The notes beneath the pieces are model-generated. The model was not told the DNA's origin and searched no databases. It saw only the letters and a list, made by a program, of their open reading frames with translations. A stretch of 64,000 nucleotides of DNA from Prorocentrum cordatum (Eukaryota > Sar > Dinophyceae > Prorocentrales > Prorocentraceae): contig CAUYUJ010009813.1 of assembly GCA_963575745.1 (NCBI GenBank), forward strand, positions 297,225-361,224, written 5' to 3'. Positions 48,820 to 58,115 of the stretch are shown piece by piece. A program made the translations under genes and the position numbers. Numbering within the stretch: position 1 is the first letter of the stretch; each line of letters begins with the position of its first letter.

Positions 48820-50571
48820 ATGCCACCCCAGACAGGTGCACTGCGGGCTCGCCGCCGACCGAGTGCCCGGGACACCAAAGCAACGCGCCGGTGGCCAGCG
48901 CCCTTCCTACAGAGAGCGGAAGCAGTGCATCAGTGGGCGCGCGCCAACGGGAGGTTCCCGCGACGGCGCAGCCGCGGGTTCGAGCGCACGATGGCCACAT
49001 GGTTCATGCATACGCGCCGACTTCGTGGTTCAGGCGGCCTCGACGAGCACCAGATCGCCTGCCTCGACCGCATTCCCGGGTGGACTTGGAATGCATGCCC
49101 GGACGGTTGGGCCACAGCCCTTACCCACTTGCGTGAGTGGCTTGCGACGCACTCTGGGCAATACCCGTCCTGCAAGAGCACCGACGCCACCGAGAAACGA
49201 CTGGGCAAGTTTGTCAGCAACGCTCGCGCCCGCGCGCGGGCAGGCGCGGGTCGCGACGTTGCCGTGGCAGCTTCCCGCGTGGCTGAACTGCAAGCGCTGC
49301 CTGGCTGGACGTGGGCGCCCCGAGACTGGTCGGCTGGCCTCCAGCGTGTCCAAGCGCGGCGCGCTCAGCAGGGCCGGTGGCCAAACCGCAGTAGCAGTTC
49401 CCCTGAGGAACGGTACTGCGCAGTTTGGATCAACGAGGCTCGGAGAAAACACCGCAGAGGCGTTCTCGACCCAGACCGAACAGCCAGGCTTCAGGCATGG
49501 GATGCGTGGACGTGGACTGAGAAGGACGACTGCTGGCAAGCAAGCTTGGCAGCTCTCCGGGCGTGGATGCAGGCTCATGGCAGCCGTTGCCCCCGCCGCG
49601 GGTCTTCGGCGACACCAGAGGAGTTGCGGCTGGCCTCGTTCGTAGAGAATGCTAGAAAGGACGCGCTGCGGATGCGGCTGGAGCGCCGGCAAGCTTTGGA
49701 AGCTCTGCCACATTGGGCATGGCACGGCTGGGACAGATGTTGGGACGATCACTTCCAAGCCATGCAGAATTGGCTATCCACCCATTCAGGCTCGTACCCT
49801 CGCTCCGACCCAACGGCCTGCGCCGATGCCCAGGAGTGCGACTTAGCTATGTGGGTGCAGCGCCAGCGTCTGGCGCACTCCAGACACACGCCCGGGTGCT
49901 GCCCGCCGGCGCGCGCCCGACTCGCCTCCCTCCCTGGCTGGACTTGGGCACTTCGGCACCGACTCATGCGCGCCTTCCTCGTGGACCCTGCAGCCGCCAT
50001 CCGGTGCTCCAAGCCCGCTGTCATGATTCTGGAGCCCATCGACGGCATGCACTACTGCCAACACCACCGCGCCCTCATCCAGGGCGAGAGCCCCCCCAAC
50101 GCACGACAACAGACTCCAGACCCCGGTCCACCCGCGACGGCGCATCCGCGCCACCCATTGCCACCGGCACAGAGGCGGCTGCGCCTGAAGACAACGCCTG
50201 CCGCGCCCCAGCGACCGCCGCCCACCGCCCCCGCGCGCCCGCCCTCCCCTGGAAGCCGCCGCCCGACCGCGACCCCTGCGACCCAGGCAACGCCGGCTAA
50301 GAGGACGCCCCTCACGGACGATGACACAGCCCGGCAGGACCCCCCCTTCCCTGCGCTGAAGAAGCGCCGGCTCCTGCGCAAAGCTCCGGCCGAACAGACA
50401 TGCCAAGAGGCGGACGTCCCCCCTCCGCCGGCACCAGCCCCAAGCGCCTCGACTCACCCCGCCGTCGACATTCCGTCTGCACGATGCATGTGGACTGGTG
50501 GCTGCGGCCTCCCTGCGACGACGACCGCGGGTGACAGCTGCTTCTGCCACCGACGCGCAGCTCGCATTTGA
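48820..50571 (+). CDS. Helicase-associated (HA) repeat protein
   Basis: An intact 583-residue frame ending 15 bases before the next Helitron ORF. Five repeats of about 60-70 residues, at 32-90, 97-165, 170-231, 238-301 and 308-376, follow the pattern W-x-(A/Q)-x4-L-x2-W-x3-HG-x2-P-R-x(n)-E-x2-L-x2-W/F-V-x2-(A/Q)-R ... L-x-x-LPGWTW. This is the helicase-associated (HA) domain, a predicted nucleic-acid-binding helical domain usually appended to helicases. The C-terminal third is Pro/Arg/Lys-rich with Cys/His clusters (MHYCQHHRALIQ and CMWTGGCGLPATTTAGDSCF). It may tether the transposon machinery to DNA or RNA. It could also be a captured host gene or a separate gene next to the Helitron; position and orientation favour the element. 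Confidence 0.7.
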   Translation: MPPQTGALRARRRPSARDTKATRRWPAPFLQRAEAVHQWARANGRFPRRRSRGFERTMATWFMHTRRLRGSGGLDEHQIACLDRIPGWTWNACPDGWATALTHLREWLATHSGQYPSCKSTDATEKRLGKFVSNARARARAGAGRDVAVAASRVAELQALPGWTWAPRDWSAGLQRVQARRAQQGRWPNRSSSSPEERYCAVWINEARRKHRRGVLDPDRTARLQAWDAWTWTEKDDCWQASLAALRAWMQAHGSRCPRRGSSATPEELRLASFVENARKDALRMRLERRQALEALPHWAWHGWDRCWDDHFQAMQNWLSTHSGSYPRSDPTACADAQECDLAMWVQRQRLAHSRHTPGCCPPARARLASLPGWTWALRHRLMRAFLVDPAAAIRCSKPAVMILEPIDGMHYCQHHRALIQGESPPNARQQTPDPGPPATAHPRHPLPPAQRRLRLKTTPAAPQRPPPTAPARPPSPGSRRPTATPATQATPAKRTPLTDDDTARQDPPFPALKKRRLLRKAPAEQTCQEADVPPPPAPAPSASTHPAVDIPSARCMWTGGCGLPATTTAGDSCFCHRRAARI

Positions 50572-50586
50572 GGCCACCTACTGGCG

Positions 50587-51366
50587 ATGCTCTCCCTGGC
50601 AGAATACACAGATAGCGCAATACCTCCTCACGCATCCCGTGGACTCATCGACAAATGCTCTCTTTGTCAGGCCCACAACTTCTCGGAAGAGCGCGTGGCG
50701 CAGGGGAGCCATGGACAACGGGGACACTTCAGCTTGTGCTGCCAACGCGGGCTGGTCTCGCCCACGCAGATACGGTCTCTCCCCAGACCGCCAGCAGTAC
50801 TGGAACGCATCCTCATCGGAGCGACGCCCGCCGATCGAATCGCCCGAGAGTCGATGAAAAGTTACAGCCACGCTTTCTCTTTCGTGTCCTACGGCGGGGA
50901 CTGCTTCCACGAGATCCGGGGAGGCGGCCCCCCACTGGTGAAGTGTCACGGCGCGGCCTACCACCACGCCGGGGCTCTGTTTCCCCGGGGCGCCGACACG
51001 CCGAAGTACGCGCAAATCTACCTCTACGACCACAACGACGCACTTCAGACACGACTTGCAGACGTTCGCAACCAGGCACTCCACCGCGACATCACTAGCC
51101 AGATCCAGGACATGCTCAACGACATCAACCCGCACGTCCCCCTGTACCGCGGCATGCGCGACGTGCTCGACGCGAACGGCCGGCCCGAGGTGCGCATGGC
51201 CATTCGCAACGACGGGGGCCAGGACATGCGCCGCTACAACGCGCCGACCACGTGCGAGCCGTCCGTCCTGTTCGCTGGCACTGACGGTAGCCTCGCGGGC
51301 CACCGCGACGTGGCTGTGCGGCCGCGCGACCCAGCTCACAACGTCTACCGGCTGAACGACTGCTGA
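50587..51366 (+). pseudogene. Helitron Rep/helicase, N-terminal part
   Basis: Starts MLSLAEYTDS. A zinc-like cluster KCSLCQAHNF ... FSLCCQRG (C24, C27, C51, C52) is followed by YSHAFSFVSYGGDCFHEIRG and by VKCHGAAYHHAGALFP and PKYAQIYLYD, the typical N-terminal block of Helitron proteins. The frame stops at 51366, but the next conserved block (EHLDPLAYPLLFPYGGPGW) continues one base out of phase, so a frameshift near 51360 separates them. Confidence 0.75.
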
Positions 51367-52480
51367 GCATCTCGACCCCTTGGCCTACCCGCTGCTCTTC
51401 CCCTACGGGGGCCCTGGCTGGCACTCGGACCTGCAGTTCTGTACTCCCGCGGGGGCACCGCCCCGAAAAATGCCATGCGCCTCTTTCTACGCGTGCCGGC
51501 TCATGCTCCGGGACTCCTGCACCGACGACGCTCACCCCGGGACGACATGGCGTTTCACCAACGTTGGCCTCCCGCACTCTGCAAAGACCTTGTTTCAGAT
51601 GTGGGTGTGTGACGCGTGGAGCCGCGCGGAGTCGCGCCGGTTGTGGTGGGTCCGCGACAATCAAGCGGATCTCAGAGCCGAGACATACGCTGGCCTCCAG
51701 GATGCAGTCGCAGAGTCTGGGTTCACGCCCGGAACCTCCAAGGCCGGTAAGCGGGTCATCCTCCCAGCGACCTACGCCGGCAGTCCAAGGAACATGCTCG
51801 CGCACTACTTGGACGCCATGACCATCGTGAAGCATTGCGGCAAGCCCGACTACTTTATCACGATGACTGCGAACCCTCGTTGGCCCGAGGTCGCCGCAGC
51901 TTTGCGAGGCGGCGAAACGGCCGCCGATCGCCCAGACCTCCTCGCGCGAGTCTTCCACCTCAAGATGAAAGCGTTGCTCGCCCTGCTGCTTCAGCAGCAC
52001 GTCCTGGGACGCGTCGACGCATGCAGCTGGGTCGTCGAATTCCAGAAGCGGGGGCTGCCACGCATCCACATACTTGCCGTCGTGCGCCGCGAGGACAAAC
52101 TCACCACTCCGGCCGACATTGACACCGTCATCACAGCAGAACTGCCAGACCCCGCCCGTCCAGATCAGGCCGAGCTACTCGCTCTGATTCTGTCCTGCCA
52201 GATCCACGGTCCCTGCGTCGCTCGCAACCGCCACTGCCCGTGCATGCAGGACGGTCGCTGCGCGAAGAAGTACCCGAAGGAATTCCAAGAGGAGACACTG
52301 CTGCACATCAACGGCTACCCCTGGTACCGGCGTCGCGCCCTCTCCCCAACCGCCGCGAAAAACGGACATTGCATTGGCGCCCGTGACGTTGTGCCGTACA
52401 ACCCGCACTTGTCGCGCCAGCTCGGCTGCCACCTTAACGTCGAGTACTGCGCCTCAATCCGCTCCGCGAAGTACTTATAA
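51365..52480 (+). pseudogene. Helitron Rep nuclease core
   Basis: Conserved order: PLAYPLLFPYGGPGW, FYACRLMLRD, PATYAGSPRNMLAHYLDAM, YFITMTANPRWPEV, VVEFQKRGLPRIHILAVV, CQIHGPCVARNRHCPCMQDG, VVPYNPHLSRQLGCHLNVEY. This is the HUH-type endonuclease that nicks and joins single strands in rolling-circle transposition. The metal-binding HUH motif, normally P-H-x-H, reads P-R-I-H: the first His codon is CGC. The frame ends inside the tyrosine motif: KYL-stop, with YKYVHKGHD following in another frame. Confidence 0.8.
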
Positions 52481-52850
52481 GTACGTGCACAAGGGACACG
52501 ACCGAGCGTTGGTTTCCATTGGCACGGACGAGGTCCAGCAGTACATCGACGCCCGGTACGTGGGGCCCTCGGAGTCTGTCTGGCGCATCCTCGGCTTCCC
52601 ATCCAGCACAAATCCCACGCCGTCGTGCACTTGGCAGTCCATCTCCCCGACAAGCACCGCATCCTCTTCCGCGTGGGGCAGGAGGACGCCAGGGAACCAC
52701 AATTTCTCAGGAACACGAATTCAAATGCGGGGTTCTCTTCCGGAGCCCCAAGCTCGGCGAATAGTCTCGCAAAGATCTCCCCAGGTGGACCCCGCCACCG
52801 CACGAATGTCCCGGGGGCCCCGACGTCCACGAAACTCCAATAGCAACATG
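52480..52850 (+). pseudogene. Helitron Rep, tyrosine motif and downstream block
   Basis: YKYVHKGHDRALVSIGTD, DEVQQYIDARYVGPSESVW and RILGFP continue Rep after the frameshift at 52480. A second shift near 52610 moves to IQHKSHAVVHLAVHLPDKHR and ILFRVGQEDA. From about 52700 the homology fades; the stretch to about 52990 contains a run of 16 C (52922-52937) and may be an insertion or heavily decayed sequence. Confidence 0.65.
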
Positions 52851-52990
52851 CTGCCCTACTTCCCCAGGCCCCCGCGCATTGGATGCGACACAGATAAGGC
52901 ACCCCATCATGCCTGTTAGTGCCCCCCCCCCCCCCCCGCGCCCTCAACGACCACGTCTGCATCCTCCCCCCGCCCCCCCTCCCCCAATCC

Positions 52991-53707
52991 CACCACTCCG
53001 CCGATCCTGACGGCCGCCTCCCCGTTGCTCGGGATTTGCTGTACGCGGACGCGCCGAAGTACTTCGCTTGGGACAAGGCCCGCGGCCGGTGGAAGCGCCG
53101 CGCGGCGTCTGGCCCCGCGAAAGGCGTCCTCGGACGCCTCCACAGCGCCACGCCCGCGGAGAACCAGCGCCGGTTCCTGCATCTCCTGCTCGTGAACGTT
53201 CCTGGCGCAACCGGCTGGGAGGATCTAGCCGCCGTTCCAGACCAGGCGCTCCCGCTAGACGGGCCAGAGCCTCCTCCGACGACGCCGAGCGCTCCAGCTG
53301 CGATCGCCCCCTTGCCCGAGACGCCAGCAGTGGATTTCAGGCGTGCATGTCAAGCTCGCGGCCTCGTTCTCGCCGACGACGAGTACAGGATCGCCATGCG
53401 CGACGCGGCCGCCATCCGAGGCGCGCGCTCCTTGAGAACTCTCTTCGCCATCATCCTGCTCTCCTGCGACGTCGCTGCGCCGCAGGAGCTCTACCGCGAG
53501 TTCGCTTCCGACCTGTCCGACGATTTCTGCAAAACGCACGCGGACGGCCACGCCCGCAACTTAGCCTTGGTGCACTTGTCAGATCTCCTCGCGCAGGCAG
53601 GCCCCGTGAAACCATGCACCTGCCCCCACTGTGATTCTACTCCTCTCGGCTGTTCGGGCTCCTGCCCCCCCTCTTGGCCCCCGCCTCCCCCCGCTCCTGC
53701 AAGCTGA
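52991..53707 (+). pseudogene. Helitron linker between Rep and helicase
   Basis: ARDLLYADAPKYFAWDKARG, LGRLHSATPAENQRRFLHLL, VNVPGATGWEDLAAV, FRRACQARGLVLADDEYRIA and RSLRTLFAIILLSCDVA match the region that joins Rep and helicase in Helitron proteins. The frame ends at 53707 and overlaps the helicase frame, which takes over near 53640, so one more frameshift lies there. Confidence 0.7.
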
Positions 53708-55400
53708 CATCCCCAGTGCTTCCGACCTCCCGCAGGCCGGCAAATCCCTTTCCGACTTCAGCTTGCCCGGGCCGACGGCCACGGGCGCCGCGGGAAGCCG
53801 GGCTGAACTAGCGTTCGACGCCGCCGCTAATGCCGAGGAGGCGTCCCGGAGACGAGCGCCCCTTAACCCAGCACAAGCACAGGTCTTCGATGCGGTGGCC
53901 GAGGCGCTCGCCCGCAACACCCCCGCGTGCATTTTCGTCGACGGCCCGGGGGGGGCTGGGAAGACGTTCCTCTACCAGACCATTCTCGCTTACGTTCGGG
54001 GCATGGGCCAGATCGCATTGCCGCGCGCCTGGAGCGGCATCGCCGCGCTCCTCCTCGAGGGCGGACGGACGTGCCACAGTCGGTTCGGGCTGCCAGTGCC
54101 CATGCCATCCGAAGATGTGGCCAGCACGCTCTCAGCGACTTCCGACCGAGCAGCGCATCTCCGGGACGCCCGGGCCATCCTGTGGGACGAGGCGCCTATG
54201 GCACCGCGCGAGGCCCTGGAGTGCGTCAACGCTTTGCTCCAAGATCTCATGTGCACCGAGGCCCCGCTCGGGGGCAAAGTGCTCGTGCTGGGGGGCGATT
54301 TTCGACAGGTCCTACCAGTCATGCCGAGGGCGTCGCGCGAGGAGATCTTGGACCATGCGCTATCCAAGCACCCCTTGTGGACGTCCGGGCACATCGCGGC
54401 GCGCGAACTCACGCAGAACATTCGCGCGGGCGGGGGCCCGGCGCGGCAGGAATACCTTCTTCGAGTTGGGGACGGCCTCGAGCCAGCGACTTCCGCGGTC
54501 GGCCCGCAGTCCGTCCGCCTGCCAGATGCCATCGTGGCCCGCGAGCCGTTCACCATCCAAGACGCGGCCGCCGCCGCTTTCGAGGACGTCGCCGAGCGCG
54601 GGGCCCGCGCAGCACGCCCCGGCGCCGCCCGAGAAGATTGGGGATACTTCTGTTATCGCGCCGTGCTCGCCCCCACCAATGCGGCCGCAGACGCAGTGAA
54701 CGACGCCATCCTCAGCCAGTTCCCGCGCGATTCCATCGTCACGTCTCTCAGCGCGGACTCCATCCAGTGCGACTCCCCCGCGGAGCGCGCACTCTGGCCA
54801 GTGGATTTCTTGAACAGCTTGCAACCTGCTGGGGTCCCACCACATGACCTCCGACTCGCCCCGGGCTGCGTCGCCATGCTGCTGCGCAACCTCAGCGCGG
54901 CGGACGGCCTCGTCAACGGCGTCCGTGCGATAGTGGTGAAGATAACGGCGCGCGTTCTCGACGTCCTCCTCGTGTCCGGGACCCACGCTGGCACTCGAGC
55001 GTTCCTGCCGCGGATCCGCGTCGCCCCGCACAACCCCGACTTGCCCTTCGTCCTCGAGCGGCTTCAATTTCCAGTCAAGCTCGCATGGGCTATGACTATC
55101 AGTAAATCTCAGGGCCAAGCTCTGCAATATGTCGCGCTCTACCTTCCCTGCCCGGTGTTCTCCCACGGGCAGCTGTGCGTCGCCCTCAGCCGCGTGGGCG
55201 ACTCCGACAATATCCGCGTGTACGTGGAGACCACAGAGCAGCAGGGCTACCGAGACCCCGCGCCCGGCATCGAAGCGGGCACTTACACTGACAACGTCGT
55301 CTGGGCGGCCGCGCCCCTGTCATCCACGCCCCCCCCTGACCGACCCCGCCCCGCCGAACCTGCCAGCAAGGGCCCTGTAACAGCGCCCCTTCCAGCATGA
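53631..55400 (+). CDS. Helitron PIF1-like DNA helicase domain
   Basis: 589 codons without interruption. Residue numbers from the ATG at 53631: Walker A GPGGAGKT (105-112), Walker B ILWDEAPM (183-190), GGDFRQVLPV (221-230), ELTQNIRAG, the LAPTNAAADAVN box, LRLAPGCVAMLLRNL, LAWAMTISKSQGQAL and GQLCVALSRVGD. This is a superfamily 1B 5'-3' helicase of the PIF1/RecD type, which unwinds the donor strand during rolling-circle transposition. All helicase motifs look intact, unlike the Rep part. LSDFSLPGP at 40-48 is the usual Helitron linker before the helicase, so the true protein starts upstream in the broken Rep frames. Confidence 0.85.
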   Translation: MILLLSAVRAPAPPLGPRLPPLLQADIPSASDLPQAGKSLSDFSLPGPTATGAAGSRAELAFDAAANAEEASRRRAPLNPAQAQVFDAVAEALARNTPACIFVDGPGGAGKTFLYQTILAYVRGMGQIALPRAWSGIAALLLEGGRTCHSRFGLPVPMPSEDVASTLSATSDRAAHLRDARAILWDEAPMAPREALECVNALLQDLMCTEAPLGGKVLVLGGDFRQVLPVMPRASREEILDHALSKHPLWTSGHIAARELTQNIRAGGGPARQEYLLRVGDGLEPATSAVGPQSVRLPDAIVAREPFTIQDAAAAAFEDVAERGARAARPGAAREDWGYFCYRAVLAPTNAAADAVNDAILSQFPRDSIVTSLSADSIQCDSPAERALWPVDFLNSLQPAGVPPHDLRLAPGCVAMLLRNLSAADGLVNGVRAIVVKITARVLDVLLVSGTHAGTRAFLPRIRVAPHNPDLPFVLERLQFPVKLAWAMTISKSQGQALQYVALYLPCPVFSHGQLCVALSRVGDSDNIRVYVETTEQQGYRDPAPGIEAGTYTDNVVWAAAPLSSTPPPDRPRPAEPASKGPVTAPLPA

Positions 55401-55439
55401 GCCGGAGGTACTTCCTTCCCTTCACTGCCACCCCCGCCA

Positions 55440-56676
55440 ATGCTGACGGCAACCCAGCAGGGCCACGCACAGGACACGCTCTCCCAATTCATCGACGAGA
55501 GCAATGCCGAACCGGATGCACTGCTGCCGCCGCCTGACGCCTCGTGCGAGGATGCAGTGAAGCACGGGCACGAGGCTACAGCAGAACCCGCTGGCAACAC
55601 CCGCATTCTGCCCCCTCGCCACCGGCCCCACGTCGACACGCAGCGCATCGCACCACTTGCACCGCACGCAGGTCACGGAGACCACGCGCCCTACGAGGCG
55701 GACGAATGTGGAACAGCACGTCCCGGAGATCCGAGCGCAACAGCCGCCCGCAGTGGTTTCTTCTTCCTCGACGCAACTCTCTCCGAGAAGGAGCAGGCTT
55801 TGCAGTGGTCACGGGGACAGCCGCTCCTTGTTTCAGACAATCTGCGTACTTACCTGGAAGCATTGCCCAACGCCGCCCCTGATGCGACGTGCTCCTTGCG
55901 CAGCGTCGAGTTTGGCGGCGGCGGTGACTGCCTTTATTACAGCCTTGCTGGCGTCTTGGCCCAGCTGCGTCCCAGACGAAGTGTTCATTGAAGGGAAAAC
56001 CTCTGTGATGCGCTATTTGCGATCGCTCTCGGCCGACATCTTCCTGCGGTGGTCCCCCGAGCAAGTGTTGGACTACGCGGTCTCCGCCTGCATGCAGCAG
56101 CGAACTGGTATGCACGTGGACGCGTGGGACCCTCACGCGCGGCTGTCGCGCTGCTCGCTCAGCTGCTTGGCTGACGCCGACAGCGTTCTCGCTTTCGAAG
56201 CGCATGCTGACGGGAGCGCGCTTGCACGGGTAGCGGCTACTACAGCTCAGCCGGGGGCTGGCCCAAGCAGAGAGCTCATTTTCCATTTACCTGACGGGGC
56301 ACGGAGCCTACGAGATGTGCGAACGTGTTTATCCCAGTATGTCAGCCACCCTGGAAACATGCATTGGGGGACGCAGACGGACGTCCGCACCTTGAGTGAT
56401 TCTCTCGACCTGGGCATCCTCCTTTTCCAGGACCACGTCCCCGCGCAAGCGCGGAGCTGTCTATACAACGTCGGTGCTGAACGCTCCGACTACCCCTACT
56501 GGGCGGCTCTCTGGTGGGAAGAGCCTGCGCATTTCCGGGCCGCTGAATTCCACCCGGGCGTTCCCTATGACTGGTCTTCTCATTGGGCGTCCTCTGAGCT
56601 GCCCGCTGTCCTGCGCCAGCAGAACCTCGACTGCAATCGCCTGGCCAATTTATCTCACACCAAAATCCGCCCCTGA
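55440..56676 (+). pseudogene. OTU-like cysteine protease, frameshifted
   Basis: The first frame (to 55991) ends with SLRSVEFGGGGDCLYYSLAG, the OTU nucleophile motif (Asp, then catalytic Cys, at about 55926-55931). After a frameshift near 55965 the second frame continues VPDEVFIEGKTSVMRYLRSL, helical sequence, NMHWGTQTDVRTLSDSLDLG and ILLFQDH, the conserved HWG and hydrophobic-strand region of OTU domains, and ends at 56674-56676. OTU proteases cleave ubiquitin-like chains. OTU domains are known in some animal Helitrons (Helentron/Helitron2 group), so this is likely part of the element. The 150 residues upstream are low-complexity linker. Confidence 0.6.
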
Positions 56677-56694
56677 CACCTTCCTATGTTACAT

Positions 56695-56915
56695 TGTTCC
56701 GGGGATGCTCTTGAAGCCCTCTTGGAGACATTGGAAGCCCTCTGCGCGCATTCTTCCACGCTTCCTGGGCCCTCCTGGGGCTCCGCTGGGGCCGACTTGG
56801 GCGGCTCTTGGGGCGCTGTTCGAGCCCTCTTCGATGCCTTCAGGGCCTCTTTGGGTCCCATATCCAACAGAGGGGGGGAAGTGGCCCAGGAAAGCTCTTG
56901 GGGCGCGTCGGGGAC
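56695..56915 (-). repeat. Short degenerate CCAAGA/GGCC tract, inverted
   Basis: About 220 bases of CTTGGAGACATTGG- and CTTGGGGCGC-type units, the same family as the 28.2-kb tract and in the same orientation. Confidence 0.5.
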
Positions 56916-57008
56916 ACCCCCAGGAGGGATCCGATCATAACGAAAACCAGAAATTCCCGCTTTCCTTGTTCTTCACCCTCCGGAGCCCCGCGACGGCCCC
57001 ATGCCGGC

Positions 57009-57272
57009 ATGCCGCAGAGCGTCACTCGAGAATCCGATGGTTCCGACGAGCTCCCAAGAAACTCCCCAGCCAGAACACTTTGCACCAGCTGTGGCTCCCT
57101 GGTCGGGGTGGAGGAGGACCACGAAGAGGGGGAGGAGGAGGAGGAGAAGGAGGAGGAGGAGGACGACGACGACGACGACGATGACGACGACGACGTTGTC
57201 CCCAAGTCTTCGGGAGCCCCTGATTGTACTGCGCGGGAGGCCCGAAAGGCGGGCGAGGCTCCCATTGGGTAG
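57009..57272 (+). CDS. Hypothetical small acidic protein
   Basis: 87 codons from ATG 57009. The N-terminus is ordinary (MPQSVTRESDGSDELPRNSP, then TLCTSCGSLVG with a CxxC pair), followed by a long Glu/Asp run and a short tail VVPKSSGAPDCTAREARKAG. The stop lies inside the left arm of the palindrome at 57265-57308. No family is recognised; it may be a purine-rich repeat in frame. Confidence 0.2.
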   Translation: MPQSVTRESDGSDELPRNSPARTLCTSCGSLVGVEEDHEEGEEEEEKEEEEDDDDDDDDDDDVVPKSSGAPDCTAREARKAGEAPIG

Positions 57273-57308
57273 GGATCGGGGCTCGAGCGCGTGCTGATCC
57301 CTACCCAA
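57265..57308. repeat. Isolated copy of the satellite palindrome
   Basis: The outer arms TTGGGTAGGGATC and GATCCCTACCCAA pair perfectly. Compared with the satellite consensus, both arms carry one extra G:C pair (TTGGG/CCCAA), a matched change. The centre is less well paired. The flanking AAACGC is partly conserved, but there is no GAC array. Confidence 0.8.
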
Positions 57309-57436
57309 ACGCGGTTTTCGAGGGATCCTGTCTCTTCGCATTTTGTGTTGCAGATCGTCGGTGCTGAGCGTCTCCCTCTTCCCCTCCCCGGTTCTGCATC
57401 GTCGCTCTTCTTGCGCCCCCACCTACCGGCATACCT

Positions 57437-57457
57437 CAGATGCCCTTTTGGCTCAAG
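57437..57457 (+). other. Diverged spliced-leader relic (possible)
   Basis: CAGATGCCCTTTTGGCTCAA plus G matches the DinoSL over its last 12 bases without error and at 16 of 21 positions overall. The small ORF downstream begins inside it. A single mutation-rich relic at the start of a retroposed gene would look like this, but a chance 12-base match in 64 kb cannot be excluded. Confidence 0.5.
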
Positions 57458-57739
57458 CCTGTCTCTGCCAGGGCCGTTCGTAAAATCGTTCGCGGCGGAA
57501 GCTTGGCAATGAAAGTGAAACGGGCACGAAACGAGAGAGTGCAATACAAATGGGAGGGCGCCGTCCGGGAAGTGTCGTGCACAGACCCAAGCAAGCTACG
57601 GCTGTGCAGGGTCGAGGCTGCGGCCAAAAAGGCGACCTCCTTGGAAGAATTCTTGACGCTTCGCGACTCCCTCACAGCCCATCCTGGAATGATGCCCAGG
57701 AGAGCTGACGGGAGAAGAGGGGAGAGACGCACGTGGTAA
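57440..57739 (+). CDS. Hypothetical 99-residue protein, possible SL retrogene
   Basis: Starts at the ATG within the spliced-leader-like sequence and encodes MPFWLKPVSARAVRKIVRGG, then KWEGAVREVSCTDPSKLRLC and KKATSLEEFLTLRDSLTAHP, ending basic. It is non-repetitive, with balanced composition. The N-terminal PFWLK is the translated leader relic. No family is recognised. If the relic is real, this is a retroposed gene or gene fragment lacking introns. Confidence 0.35.
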   Translation: MPFWLKPVSARAVRKIVRGGSLAMKVKRARNERVQYKWEGAVREVSCTDPSKLRLCRVEAAAKKATSLEEFLTLRDSLTAHPGMMPRRADGRRGERRTW

Positions 57740-57796
57740 ACTATGTGGGCAAAAACGGTGATTTGGGAGATCTCTGGCAGCGAAGGGCCCGGGCCT

Positions 57797-57925
57797 TCCT
57801 GCTGGTGCTATTGCTGCCGCTTGTACTGCTTCTGGTGGTGCTGCTGCTGGTGTTGCTCGTGCTCGTGTTGCTGGTGCTCCTGGTGCTGCTGCTGGTGCTG
57901 TTGGTGGTGGCGCTGCTGCTGCCAA

Positions 57926-57956
<31 letters not shown>

Positions 57957-58065
57957 CTGATGTTGTTGTTGCTGTTGCTGTTGGTGGTGTGGTTGCTGGT
58001 GCTGCTGCTGGTGCTCCTGCTGGTGCTGCTGGTGTTCTGCTGATCCTCCTGCTCCTCCTGGTGGT
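57797..58065. repeat. CTG/GTG trinucleotide array
   Basis: About 270 bases of (CTG)n mixed with GTG and TTG. It translates as Leu/Val or Cys runs in + frames, and none is accepted as a gene. The + strand CTG array is long enough for hairpin formation. Confidence 0.9.
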
Positions 58066-58115
58066 GGTGCCGTTGTCGGGCCGCCTTAAGCCTCATCGAT
58101 GCATGTCTGAAGACG

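Larger units (their letters stand above)
48820..56676 (+). mobile_element. Helitron-type rolling-circle transposon
   Basis: Consecutive + strand ORFs encode an HA-repeat protein, a Helitron Rep/helicase protein and an OTU-like protease. The Rep part carries Helitron landmarks (VKCHGAAYHHAGALFP, YFITMTANPRWPEV, VVEFQKRGLPRIHIL, YKYVHKGHD) and the helicase is PIF1-like. The coordinates span the coding part only; a 5' TC end, a 3' hairpin and CTRR end were not identified. Damage: frameshifts at about 51360, 52480, 52610, 53640 and 55965, and about 300 bases of unrelated or decayed sequence at 52700-52990. Confidence 0.85.

Noticed and set aside
48820-50571. HA-repeat ORF as a bacterial contaminant gene
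   Set aside because: It is embedded between dinoflagellate-type repeats and Helitron ORFs on the same strand, with the same GC-rich codon use.
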